Positions 17,215-26,145 are shown, counted from the first letter of the stretch. The stretch is 30,000 bases of DNA from Prorocentrum cordatum (GCA_963575745.1 CAUYUJ010018555.1:155001-185000); one strand, 5' to 3'. Program-made: numbers and translations. The notes: generated by a model from the letters alone, not told the origin.

Positions 17215-18109
17215 ACGCGCAAGCAAACGCCTGCGATGGCACAATACGGGCCGGCGGAATGAGCGAAGCGATTAAATCAATAGACACAAACAACCGGATT
17301 CACCATATTTTCCTATATTGTCTGGGTTTTCGTCTTCCCGCTTCTTCCCATATTTTTCCATACTTTCCTGGGGATCGACGATTGATTGTGTCTGTGTGTT
17401 TTTTCCCCTCCTGCGCAGAGAGGCCCGCACCCGTCGCAGTCGGGGCGGCGGGGCGAGCTGGTGGCAGCGGCGAGGAGGCGCAGCGGCGCCGCAGCCGCTC
17501 GAGGGGCGCAGAGGGGGTGAGCTGGTGTCTGGGGCCTGCGTGTCCCTGCGCGGTGAGGTGCCCCCGCGCGAAGCCACGGTGGAGCGGTCCGTGCGCTCGG
17601 AATCCTGGCGGCGCCGGCCCCGAGCGGCTGGCGCGTGGCGTTCCCTGGGGGGCGGGGGTGCCAGGCCGCCTGGCCCCGCAGGCCTGTTCGTCTGGTACAG
17701 TGAGCGTCTTGAACAAGGGACACTTGCTTTTCAAAAGGGGCTCGGTCGTTCCTCAGGCTTGCATGCGTTAAGTATCGTTCCTCATGCGTTACTTCTTATG
17801 TGTCGTTCCTTACGCGGTACTCCTTGGAAAAAAGGGCTTCGTTCTTTACTTTTCGTTCCTTAGGTCAAACCGACGACTGTATGGCGGGCCCCTTGTCGTG
17901 ACCCCTGCCGCCCTCAGACAGCAGGGGGCACGACGGGGGGCCTGTCTATCTGGGTGTCGGGGGTCGTTCTTTGTCGCCCGCTGCGCTGAGGTTGGCTCGC
18001 GCGGCTTCCGTGTTTGGAGCGCCGCTGCCGTCCCTGGTCTGGGGAAGGCCGCGCGGAGTTTTGGGCGAAGCGCGCTCGACGCTTACAAAAGTGGAGCAAC
18101 AGTGGAGGG
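17215..18109. other. Mixed unique sequence, no gene recognised
   Basis: An AT-richer patch at 17260-17410 contains CATATTTTTCC-like repeats. It is followed by GC-rich sequence to 17700. A degenerate CGTTCCT...ACG-type repeat lies at about 17745-17870 (GTCGTTCCT, ATCGTTCCT, GTCGTTCCT, TTCGTTCCT at irregular 25-40 base spacing). The plus frame 17318-17863 (181 residues) has a partly protein-like end (SERLEQGTLAFQKGLG) but no domain. Minus frames are also open. Confidence 0.35.
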
Positions 18110-18583
18110 GCATCATCATCACCACCATCATCACCATCAACACCATAATCACCATAACCATCATTACCATCACCATCTTCACCACCATCGTCGTCATCAC
18201 CATCATCATCACCACCACCATCATCATCGTCATCATCACCATCACCATCAGCAACACGATCACCACAATCACCACCACCACCATCATCATCACCATCATC
18301 ACCATAATCGTCTTTATCATCACCATCATCGCGCTCAGCATCGTCATCACCATCATAATCACCATGACCATCGTCATCAGCATCATCGCAGTCATCAGCA
18401 GCAGCACCAGCACCACCACGAACATCATCATTATCACCACCATCACCATCAGCATCACCAAACCAATACAAGCACCACCACCACCAACACCATCATCAGT
18501 ACCATCACAGTCACCATCACCACCACCATCCCCATCAGCATCTCCATCACCATCTCTATTATCATCATCATCAGCATCATCAC

Positions 18584-18624
<41 letters not shown>

Positions 18625-18815
18625 ACATGATCAGCATCACCAGCCGAATTACCATCATCATCGCCATCACACTCACCATAATCATCACCATCAGCGTTGT
18701 CATCAGCATCATCATCATCACCATTACCATCGTCATCATCCTCATCATCATGCTCATCATCATCACCACCACCATCACCATCGTCATCACCATCACCATC
18801 ACCATCAACATCACC

Positions 18816-18846
<31 letters not shown>

Positions 18847-18895
18847 CCATCACCATCATCATCCTCATCATTATCGTCACCATCAGCCTGTATTT
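18110..18895. repeat. ATC/CAC-type compound microsatellite
   Basis: About 785 bases of CAT, CAC, CAG and ATC triplets, the most uniform part being a CAT run at about 18590-18625. In the plus frame 17784-18911 it encodes long His runs; in other frames Ile/Thr or Ser/Pro, and Met or Asp on minus. These frames are artefacts of the array. Confidence 0.95.
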
Positions 18896-19213
18896 CCCTC
18901 TATCTCCCTGAGAGAGAAAATGCGCGCGTGTGTCCGGCAAGGCTACTGATTGTCCAACATGCGGGGCCCCTTCGCAACGCCCTCCGGCTTGCCGTCGGCT
19001 CTCTTTCCTTGGCCCCTCTCCCTCTCCGGCGTGGTATTGGCTATCGCCGCGCCTTGCCCGCATCCAACAGCTCGGCGGTCGGTTATGTCCGATTGCCGCT
19101 GGGGCTTCCTGGGCTGGACACGTGTCAACAGAACTAGATTCATCGTCTGCGCGGTGTCCCTGCTCAGATGTTTTAACCACTGGGTGAAATTCTCTGGCGG
19201 GTCGGAAGAACAA
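18896..19213. other. Spacer, no gene recognised
   Basis: Unique sequence between the ATC and GT arrays. Short open frames exist on both strands without a recognisable motif. Confidence 0.4.
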
Positions 19214-19283
19214 ATGCGTGTGTGTGTGTGTGTTCATGTATGTGTGTGTGTGTGTTTGCGCGCGTGGTGTGTATGTGTGTGTG

Positions 19284-19316
<33 letters not shown>

Positions 19317-19352
19317 TTGTGTCTGTGTGTTTGTGTGTCTTTGCGTCTCTAT
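19214..19352. repeat. (GT)n microsatellite
   Basis: About 140 bases of GT repeats with short interruptions such as TTCATGTAT, TTTGCGCGCGTGG and CTGTGTGTTT. Frames give Cys/Val on plus and Thr/His on minus. Confidence 0.95.
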
Positions 19353-20009
19353 GTGTGGCACCCACCTGGTTCCGTGGAGTCGGGTGAGGCACCCTGGCGC
19401 TCAGGGGACGCGCGTCCTGACCAGTTCCGGCACGAGTGCCTGCACTCCCCAGACATATGGTCCCTAATTACCGCCACTCGGTGCCGCTGGCCCTATGGGA
19501 TTCTGGACCGCCGGTTCACTCAGGAGTGGTTCAGCCTTCATGAACGACCATGCGTGCTCCCCCGTCGGTCTGCTGCCAGCACGCTGGACTGTTACGCAGC
19601 CCCGCGCTTCGCCACGTCTGTGGCGCGCCGACCTCTGGCGCCTGGTGGCGACAAGGTCCAATTCACCCATCCTGGTGGTCACGCCCCTGGGGTACCCGCA
19701 CGCTTGCAGCTTCCTGGCAGCTTTAGCAGCTTGCAGTCCCCGCCCACGGCGCTGCCTTGCTTTCCTCGGCGGTTGCAGCAACTGCCCTCGGCGCAGCAGC
19801 TTCCCCTGGCGGTAAGTTCTGCTGGTGCCTGCGCGCGCGCCGGCAAGTAGCTCCGCTTGTAGCCCGAGCCCAGCTCTGCAGCTTCAGCCCTCGGCGCAGC
19901 CCAGCGTCCCTCGGCGGTAGTCCTGCAGCCGCCTGTGCGCGCGCTGGGTCAATTCGAGCCGACTTGTGACGCCACTGGCGCCTTCGCCTGCGGTCGCGAC
20001 GGAAAAAGT
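19353..20009. other. Unique sequence with a 93-bp degenerate duplication
   Basis: No gene was recognised. A unit of about 55 bases starting GCCCTCGGCGCAGC at 19794 recurs at 19887 (offset 93). Each copy is followed by a CGGCGGTA/CTGGCGGTA block and a GCCTGTGCGCGCGC-like block. Open frames here change with the repeat. Confidence 0.45.
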
Positions 20010-20100
20010 ATCTGTGTGTGTGTGTGTCCGTTTGTCAGTCTGCCTGTCTGTCTGTCTGTCTGGCTGTCTGTGTTTTTGTGTGTCCTGTGTGTGTCCTGGG
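20010..20100. repeat. TGTG / TGTC microsatellite
   Basis: A TGTG run is followed by TGTC units (CTGTCTGTCTGTCTGG...) and then a looser TGTGTGTCC stretch. The block is about 90 bases. Confidence 0.9.
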
Positions 20101-20401
20101 GTGTTACCGCTAGTTGGATCCCACTGGCGCGTCGGAGGGAAACATGTGTCCTGCATGCTCCTGATCCTGGCTGCTCAGTGGTGGGCTATGCCATGCCCGT
20201 TTTTCTCTGGAAGCCTCAGCCGAACGTGCGCTGCCACACGAAGAAGATCATTGTTTTTGAACGCGTCCCGTAATAGTTGAACTGGACCCGCTGATTGCAC
20301 CCCACGGCGCGCCAGGGGAAACACTCAGAGTGTTCGTGTGTGATTGTTTGAGCTAAATGTTTGTCAGCGTGGACCCTAGACAGTAGTTCTTGATCTCTGG
20401 A
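20101..20401. other. Short spacer with a weak internal repeat
   Basis: A degenerate pair is visible: GTTGGATCCCACTGGCGCG at about 20113, and GATTGCACCCCACGGCGCG at about 20294, each followed by a GGAAAC block. No gene was recognised. Confidence 0.4.
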
Positions 20402-20545
20402 TGTGTAAGCTATGTGGTGCGAGGTAATACTGTGTGTTGTAAGCTGTGTGGTGTAAGCTGTGTGGGGCAAGAAATATGGTACAAACTATGATGTGCAACT
20501 GTGGTGCCATCTATGTAGTGTAAACTATGCGGTGCAAACTGCGCG
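20402..20545 (+). repeat. 14-bp minisatellite, degenerate
   Basis: Units resembling GTGTAAGCTATGTG recur about every 14 bases, including GTGTAAGCTGTGTG, GTACAAACTATGAT, GTGTAAACTATGCG and GTGCAAACTGCGCG, with some shorter and one longer unit. It runs directly into the 76-bp repeat. Confidence 0.8.
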
Positions 20546-20563
20546 AACGCCCAACGCACGGGG

Positions 20564-20920
20564 GCCCAACGACAGGACACTAGCTGGGCACATGGCGGAA
20601 CCTCGACAGGCCAATCCAGCGCACGGCCCACGACTGGGCACCAACCGGGCACTACTCGAAACCTCGACAGCCCAACCCAGCCTCACGGGGCGCCCACGAA
20701 ACGCCCACGACCGAGCACCATCCAGGCACCAGGCGAGGCCCCGCAAGACCAACCCGGTGCACGGAGAGCCAACATGGCGCCCACGACCGAGCACCAACCG
20801 CGCACCAGGCAAAAGCCCGACGGACCGACCCAACGCACAGGGCCCCCACGAGACGCCCACGAACAGGCACCAATCGGGTAACAGGCGAAGCCTCGCTTGA
20901 CTCTCCCACAGTCCTGGGCA
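20564..20920 (+). repeat. 76-bp minisatellite, about four to five copies
   Basis: The marker (C/G)GCCCACGA occurs at 20626, 20702, 20778 and 20854, an exact 76-base period. A shorter, diverged first copy begins near 20564. Each unit carries a GCACCAACCGGGCACCA-like block and a CCTCGACAGCCCAACCCAG-like block. Because 76 is not a multiple of three, translations rotate through the frames. The proteins read here (for example 20460-20900) are not evidence of a gene. Confidence 0.9.
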
Positions 20921-21015
20921 ACAGAAGTGAGGGCCTTAGGTGCAAGCTTTGCCCGGGGAGCAAAACCATGCGCCAGAAGTCTGGGTCCTTGCCATTCCCT
21001 GCTCCTTCTGCTTTC

Positions 21016-21057
21016 GGGCCCTGGGGCCATCATGAAAGCGATACGGCTCGAATCGCC
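21016..21057 (-). repeat. Dispersed repeat C, inverted copy
   Basis: Read on the minus strand, this stretch (TTCGAGCC...TGATGGCCCCAGGGCCCGAAA-like) matches 25737-25778 on the plus strand with several mismatches and one small gap. In each copy, one reading frame contains FGPWGHH. Confidence 0.65.
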
Positions 21058-21108
21058 GGATATCACCGCCAGATGCCATCAAGATCGAACCTTTCGTTAG
21101 CGGATCGA

Positions 21109-21364
21109 TGGGACCCTCCTTGGATCACAGCGGGGGGGCTGCTAAGGGCATAAGGGGGGTCATATCAGCAGATGCTGGGGCAGACCAGATCTGGCCCAAC
21201 CAACCTTATAAGTGGGTTTCAAATGCCCTGGATCTGGATTGCTTAGTGAGTGAGGCAAGGGACCAGGCTATGTCGGTTCAGGCCAGATACGACCCGACTT
21301 GGCAGCCACATATTACGCCCCCCCGATCCCCGTAGCTCCCCCCGCGGTGATCCAAGTGGGGACC
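21109..21364. mobile_element. Imperfect palindrome, possible fold-back or MITE-like element
   Basis: The left arm starting at 21109 (GGGACCCTCCTTGGATCAC) pairs with the reverse complement of the right arm ending at 21364 (GGTCCCCACTTGGATCAC). The similarity continues inward through AGCGGGGGG, GCTAAGGG / GCTACGGG and GGGGTCATAT / GGCGTAATAT. It then reaches AGATCTGGCC / GTATCTGGCC and CAACCAAC / GAACCGAC, to about 21206 and 21266. Each arm is therefore about 95-100 bases with a centre of about 60. No target-site duplication was recognised and it encodes no obvious protein. It lies just upstream of a LINE fragment. Alternatives are a decayed inverted duplication or an RNA hairpin gene. Confidence 0.65.
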
Positions 21365-21492
21365 TCCAGTGGAAGAAATCTCCATGAGGGGCACCTCTTG
21401 GCTGGCCGATGCTCATTCCACCCACGGGCTGCAAGGGCACTCCGTGGGCGGCCCTGAATACCTTTTGGAAGGGTCTCCGGGCGCTCTGAATT
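21365..21492. other. Spacer before LINE fragment
   Basis: The segment at 21450-21490 (GGGCGGCCCTGAATACC then TTTTGGAAGGGTCTCCG) resembles 1233-1268 (GGGCGGCCCAGAACGC then TTTGGAAAGGGTGTATC). This suggests another short dispersed repeat. Nothing else was recognised. Confidence 0.35.
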
Positions 21493-22327
21493 AGAGCATG
21501 CATGTGAACGAGCTTGTATACGCAGGCGACACACTTTTGCCAGCCACCTCCGGCGAATCAGCCGGTGCGCACATGCATGCCGTGCAACGTGTGGGGCAAC
21601 ACTGCGGTTTACAGCCTAATTGGCGCAAGCTAGAAGCCTCGGCTGTAGGAGCCGACGTATGCATTCTCCAGCCGGACGGCACCTAAAACCCACAGAAGGG
21701 AAACATAGTTCATTCAGGTATTTTGATTAGCGACGATGGCAAAATAGGTTCAGAGTTGTCGCGCCGCCTAGGAGCTGCAGGCGCAGATTGTGACAAGTGG
21801 CCAGGGTATGAAGCCATTCGACTCTCACGCAGCGGAAGAAGATTCAGATGTTTGAGTCTTGCGTCTTATGTAAGCTGTTGTACTGTTTGCAAACTTCGTA
21901 TCTTCAAAAGCACGAGATGTGTCGTTTGGACGCATTCCAGGCGCGATGTCTGCGCAAGTTGTTGCGCATTCCCTACTCGTACATCAGCATAATCTTAAAC
22001 GAAGCCGTGCTTCAACGGGCTGGCGCCCGCCCGCTTAGCAGCACGCTCCTCCGTAGACAACTTCTTTTTTTTTCTGCGTTAAATCGCCAGAAAGCCGCAT
22101 GATGACGCTGTGCGTTGCGCAGTATTCCAGCCCTTTTCCTCCCTCCTCCTCCCCCCTCCCACCAAGAGATGAGAGGGCGACCACGAGCAGCGTGGTCCCA
22201 GGAAGTTTACAGGCACGACTGCGAAGCAGCTGGGGGTGTGAAGGCCCTTCCGGCGCTCTGGCAGGACACCATTTCTTCGGCCACGGCGTGGCGTGTCGCC
22301 GTCAGCAAGTATTGCGATACCACGTGA
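21493..22327 (+). mobile_element. 3' part of a second LINE: reverse transcriptase C-terminal half, broken
   Basis: The fragment starts inside the reverse transcriptase. HVNELVYAGDTLL matches the YADD box but the first catalytic Asp is Gly. LQPNWRKLEA and, after a stop at 21684-21686, GILISDDGKIGSELSRRLG match the following regions. A frameshift near 21840 leads to MFESCVLCKLLYCLQ, MCRLDAFQARCLRKLLRIP and RPLSSTLLRRQLLFF, a C-terminal module characteristic of dinoflagellate LINEs. Two TGA codons near 22100 are followed in the same frame by RGRPRAAWSQEVYRHD...AWRVAVSKYCD and a final stop at 22325-22327. It differs from the element at 11228-16329 and has no endonuclease or RNase H here. It is 5'-truncated, as LINE copies usually are, and clearly inactive. 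Confidence 0.75.
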
Positions 22328-22953
22328 TAGTGGCTATGTGCTCATGCGCGTTTCGTACTCAGCGTTTTGCTCGCTTGCTTGCTCCAGGCGCTCTTGGGAA
22401 GGGGTCTGAACATGACACGCGGCCTTCCGGGGAGGCCCTCAAAAGCTGACGCCTCTGCTGGCCCCCGCCACAGCGGAGCCACTCATGTTCTGCCTCCTCC
22501 GAACATCGGGTGCGCCGCAGAGGGGTGACCATGCCGGGTGCAATTCTCGCATCATGGCCCGAGGCATGTGCGCGAACGCGGACGGGGGGATGTCGGTGGA
22601 CGTGCTGAACAGATAAGAGAAGGCCATGCTACCGGGGATGCCTCATGGCCCCGGCCATGAGATTCTCCCCAGGCCACGCCCCCCTCTCTGACGACCCCGA
22701 AACAAAGTGAAGTCGACCTTGCGACGCCTCGCAAGGTTGACTTCACTTTTCCTCTGAAGAGCCTCGCGCATCCGTTGGCATTCTGTCGGGGCTGCCTCCT
22801 GAGCACTGACGTGGCTCGCGGAAGGCCGATCGGGGCATTGCCAGTGCCCATGCGGAGTCCCCACTGGGATCTGGCTACTGCGGAAGGTGAAAGCATGCCG
22901 CGCATGTGAAGGCAACATACACCGAGAGAGCGAGCGCCCGTGAGTGAATCAGT
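22328..22953. other. Unique sequence containing a strong hairpin
   Basis: Only short open frames occur. The minus frame 22439-22627 (62 residues) and overlapping frames show no known motif. The striking structure is the hairpin at 22704-22749, listed separately. Confidence 0.4.
22704..22749. ncRNA. 46-nt near-perfect hairpin, possible small RNA precursor
   Basis: The left arm at 22704-22724 begins AAAGTGAAGTCGACC. The right arm at 22729-22749 is its reverse complement over 21 bases with one mismatch (a G-T type pair in RNA), leaving a 4-base loop (CGCC). The flanks do not pair. The length and symmetry resemble a short hairpin RNA or the remains of a small inverted-repeat element. Expression cannot be judged. 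Confidence 0.45.
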
Positions 22954-23252
22954 TTAGGATGCCAGCCATGAGACCGTGATGCCACTTTCGGTTCTTGAGC
23001 TGTCCATGATGCCCGCTCGTGCCCCAGCCCAGGGACCTCGCATCCCCCTGTGAGTGTAGTCCGGGCCGAGGAGGCGGTCTGCGCCCCCCCCCGCGTCCAT
23101 CTCTCGGGCCAAGTCTGCACGCGGGGGATCTGACTGGGGCGTGCTCCACACAGTGGCGCTCCCTTGCAAGCCGCCGACCGCTGCCTCTTCGGCCTCCTCG
23201 TAGTCGCCGGCCAGCGTTGTGATCTGCTCGAGGTTGATCGCCTCGGGTACCT
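22954..23252 (-). CDS. Exon-like minus-strand frame, unknown protein
   Basis: On the minus strand a pyrimidine-rich stretch ending in CGCCGTCAG (near 23253) looks like a 3' splice site. The frame after it reads VPEAINLEQITTLAGDYEEAE, balanced and acidic. It continues about 100 codons through DLAREMDAGGGADRLLGPD to a TAA at 22954. No family was recognised. A longer competing minus frame (22875-23777, 300 residues) runs through the same stretch but is Arg, Pro and Ser rich and crosses the 12-bp minisatellite, so I trust it less. No partner exon was identified. Confidence 0.3.
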
Positions 23253-23547
23253 GACGGCGGGCGGGGCTGGGGGGGGAGGGCGCGGCAGGAGAGCAGGACA
23301 GAGGAACGAGAAGCGGAGGGGAACTCGGGAGATGTGGGTAAAGGGTGAGCAAGGAGGGAAGACCATCACGAGCTGCATCAGGACCACACGGATGGGGACG
23401 AGAGGGCGGACAGGGCGGAGGAAACTCACAGGAAGGGGGTCACGGTTATGTGACGACGAGGGGGTGGCGATAAATATACACCAACACGCACAGAATGTGG
23501 ACGACGAGGAAGCGCGGGGGGCCGCAGAGCAGCCGAACGCTGCCCAC
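23253..23547. other. Possible intron or spacer upstream of the minus-strand exon
   Basis: If the minus-strand exon at 22954-23252 is real, this would be its upstream intron or 5' region. It is rich in C and T on the minus strand near the proposed splice site, and contains no recognised motif. Confidence 0.25.
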
Positions 23548-23757
23548 GGTCGCCGAAGAGACGCCGCAGGGCCGCCGATGGGCCGCCGCTGAAGGGCCGC
23601 CGCTGGGCCGCCGCCGAAGGGCCGCCGATGGGCCGCCGAATGGCCGCCCAGGGGCCACGGAAGGGCCGCCGAAGGGTCACCGAAGTGCCGCCGACGAAGG
23701 GCCGCCGAAGGGCCGACGAAGGGCCGCCGACGAAGGGCCGCCGAAGGGCCGCCGGCC
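23548..23757 (+). repeat. 12-bp GC-rich minisatellite
   Basis: Units of the type AAGGGCCGCCGA, with 9-, 12- and 15-base variants (GATGGGCCGCC, GACGAAGGGCCGCC), repeat over about 210 bases. Because most units are multiples of three, all frames stay open. The minus strand reads repeating RRPF-x-GPSAAL-type peptides. A few similar units recur at about 24308-24350. Confidence 0.9.
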
Positions 23758-24300
23758 ATGCGCGCAGCCGTCTGCACTTCTGGGCCTCGGGGTCACACAT
23801 GCCGAAGGGGGGAGAAAGAGTCTCGGGCGAGGCGCCCCGGCCCCGCCCCGCGGACGGCGGACGGGAGCCTCTCGGGACCTCGGGGTGGCAGCGATGCATC
23901 TGGGGATGGCGGCGCTGCATCTTGGGATGGCAGCGTTAATTCAACGTAATGCGGGATGACGATTAATACAAAACATGGGAGAGAACGATTAACACAAATA
24001 GTTCTCTGCTAGTTCTGCACAATTCTGACTGGAGGAGAACGATCAAAAAATAATGTTCCAGCCCGCGGCCGGTTTTTTCCAATCGTTATCCCGGGCGCCG
24101 CCGCGTGAACACGACCCCCGGTCATTTATGAATCGTCATCCTCCATTAGGGGAGCCGGATGGAGGAGGAGGTGAGGAGGGGGAGGGGTCTCAAGATGGCA
24201 GCGGTGTCCACAACGGCGATCGCACGATAGAACATGGAGAACATGGCGACGGGCAGCGACCGTCATAACTAGCCATGGCCCCGCCTCCTCCTCTGCAGAG
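23758..24300. other. Unique sequence, AT-richer in the middle
   Basis: No gene was recognised. At 23935-24060 there is an AT-rich patch with three loosely repeated ACGATTAA / ACGATCAA pieces (about 23957, 23982, 24036). At 23888-23935 a short GGGATGGC(G/A)GC(A/G) tandem repeat occurs. Confidence 0.35.
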
Positions 24301-24600
24301 GCGCCAATTGCCGCCGAAGGCCGCGGAAAGGCCCCCGATGGCCCCCTCGGTCGCTCAAACGTCCACAGTGGCACTAACATCGAAATCCGTCCGAACCGGC
24401 AGCAAAACCGAAACCGACAGGAACGGACATGCCGCATACTCAATCTAGAGGGGCGCAACGACGCATGCGGCGGTGCAACACGACCGAACCGCACCGACGG
24501 AGACTTCGCTGGTTCGGTCGGTCGCTGTTCCGTCGCAGTCGGCTGCGCTCCGAACGCAGCCGACTGCGACGCAGTCGAACCGACCGAACCGCGGAAATTA
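24301..24600. other. CCGAACC-rich stretch ending in a large hairpin
   Basis: ACCGAACCG-type words recur at about 24388, 24405, 24482 and 24575-24592. The segment closes with the inverted repeat at 24511-24590. Open frames are short and unrecognised. Confidence 0.45.
24511..24590. repeat. 80-nt two-part hairpin
   Basis: The outer stem pairs 24511-24522 (GGTTCGGTCGGT) with 24579-24590 (ACCGACCGAACC), 12 bp with no mismatch. An asymmetric internal loop (9 and 8 bases) follows. The inner stem pairs 24532-24547 (GTCGCAGTCGGCTGCG) with 24555-24570, 16 bp with no mismatch, around a 7-base loop (CTCCGAA). It borders a polypyrimidine tract. It could be a structured RNA, a recombination or fragile site, or a compact inverted duplication. 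Confidence 0.8.
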
Positions 24601-25165
24601 TTTTCCTCCTCTCCCCTCCTCTTCACTCCTCTCCTCTCCTCTGCTCTCCTCTCTTCTCCTCTTCTCTCTTCCCCTCCCCTCCCCTCTCCTCTCCTTTTCG
24701 CCGCCTCTTCCCCCTAGGCAGGTGCTGGCGAAGAACGTCACACAGGAGGTCACAAGCTCTCCGTTTCCATACTCATCCTCGTTCTCCTCTTCTTCCTCCT
24801 CCTCCTCCTCCTCCTCCTCCTCCCCCTTCCTCTGCTCCTCCTCTCCTCCTCCTCCTCCTCCTCCTCCTCCTCTCTTCCTCTCGATCCTGCTCCTCCTCGT
24901 TCTCCTCGTCCTTCTCGTCGTCGTCCTCCTCCTCCTCCTCCTCCTCCTGCTCTTCCTCCTCCTCCTCATAGTCCTCCTCCTCCTCCTCTCTCCTCCGCCT
25001 CCTCCTCCTCCCTTGCTTTCTTCCTCTCGATCCTCCTCCTTCTCCTCCTCCTCCTCCTCCTCCTCGTGCTTCTCCTCCTCCTCCTCATCATCATCATCAT
25101 CATCCTCCTCCTCCTCCTCCTCCTCCTCGGTCTCCTCCTCCTCCGACTCGCCCCTCCTCTCCTCC
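24601..25165. repeat. Polypyrimidine TCC tract
   Basis: About 565 bases are mostly C and T, with CTCTCC runs at the left, TCC arrays from about 24780, and a short ATC block inside at about 25087-25103. An island at 24715-24775 (CAGGTGCTGGCGAAGAACGTC onward) interrupts it. The flanking frames are homopolymeric (Ser, Leu, Glu, Arg). Confidence 0.95.
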
Positions 25166-25349
25166 CTCACACTCCCCCTGTGAAGGGGGTGGCTCCAAGG
25201 TCATCGCTCTGGTGTCGGGCGGCCGTTCGAGAGGATCCGGGCACCCTCAGAGGCTCCTCGCCGAGGCGCAGCTGCAGAGCACCCCGAGGCTGGAAAAACC
25301 TCTCTTCCCGGAGATCCGACGTTATGCTTTTTCGCAACGCTTTGCATCC

Positions 25350-25405
25350 CGAGTCGTTTTTGACAGTCCTGGGGCCTGGTGAGGGCCCAGGGGGCCCGGA
25401 AACTA
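25350..25405. repeat. Dispersed repeat D, copy 1
   Basis: It matches 25916-25972 in the same orientation. Shared blocks are AGTCG, TTTGAC, GT-x-CTGGGGC, GAGGGCCC and a closing GGCC(C)G-x-AAA. Identity is roughly 75 percent by eye. On the minus strand both copies read G-x-x-GPSP-x-P-x-TVK. Confidence 0.6.
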
Positions 25406-25736
25406 CCGAAAACTTCCCTTCGTGATGATGTTTCCGTAACGAGATGAGGGGGTTCTTCCTCCCAATTCTCTTTCTCGCGATCCTCCTCCCCCTCCCACTC
25501 GATAGGCGGCACAACGTCACGGTGCAATGAAGGGCCGGCCAACAGTTTCATGCGTGAACCTTCTGGCTCGTATGCTGGCAGGCAACAGGGTGGATGGGCC
25601 TCGTGACGTGTGCCGATTGTGGGCTGTCGAGCAAACCAGCTGTTGGGATGAGGATCGCCATTGTGACCCCCCTGCGGCCTATCGCGAAATCACGACCAGA
25701 GCCCTGGACCCTGGACCCAATCTTTTTGCAGCACTT

Positions 25737-25778
25737 TTCGAGCCACGTCGATCTGTGATGGCCCCACGGCCCGAAATC
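25737..25778 (+). repeat. Dispersed repeat C, direct copy
   Basis: It contains TTCGAGCCACGTCGATCTG followed by TGATGGCCCCACGGCCCGA, and matches the minus strand of 21016-21057. One minus frame reads FGPWGHHRSTWLE. Confidence 0.65.
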
Positions 25779-25915
25779 GGGCGAAAACGCCCAGCGCCAT
25801 GACAAATTACAGCGCCGGGATCGCAGGGCCTCGCCCCACCGGCAGAACTCAGCAGACCGAGTCCTCCGAGGTCCCCGACCGACAGAGACCGACCCTGTGG
25901 GGCCCGCTCTTCAGT

Positions 25916-25972
25916 TCTAGTCGCTCTTTGACGGTACTGGGGCTCGGCGAGGGCCCCCCAAGGCCGAAAAAG
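25916..25972. repeat. Dispersed repeat D, copy 2
   Basis: This is the second copy of the repeat at 25350-25405, about 570 bases downstream. The two copies bracket repeat C. Confidence 0.6.
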
Positions 25973-26145
25973 GAGAAACAGCGCAGCACAACCACAAGAA
26001 CGGACAGCATCGAATCGAATGAATGCCTCTGCTGCGCCGTCCCGCGCGGCTCTCGGTCGGACCAAGGGACGGGGCGACAAAGCAGAGCGGGCCAGGCGAA
26101 GGACACAGAGGGAGCGGGGAAGCGAGGGGCCAAGGAGCCGAGGAA

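Larger units (their letters stand above)
25166..26143. other. Unique region with dispersed repeat pieces, no gene recognised
   Basis: Open frames on both strands lack known domains. The stretch holds two copies of repeat D (25350-25405, 25916-25972) and one copy of repeat C (25737-25778). The minus frame 25548-25805 contains FGPWGHHRSTW. A plus frame beyond it (about 26023-26140) is Arg, Glu and Gly rich and leads into a GGA array. Confidence 0.4.

Noticed and set aside
16358-17293. 311-codon Gly, Leu, Trp-rich minus frame
   Set aside because: The peptide repeats every 11 residues, as expected from an 11-base repeat; no independent evidence of a gene.
17784-18911. Histidine-rich 375-codon protein
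   Set aside because: The His runs are the CAT/CAC array; no start context or domain supports translation.
18110-20920. CRISPR-like spaced repeats
   Set aside because: Repeats are contiguous tandem units without unique spacers of constant length, in a eukaryote-like context.
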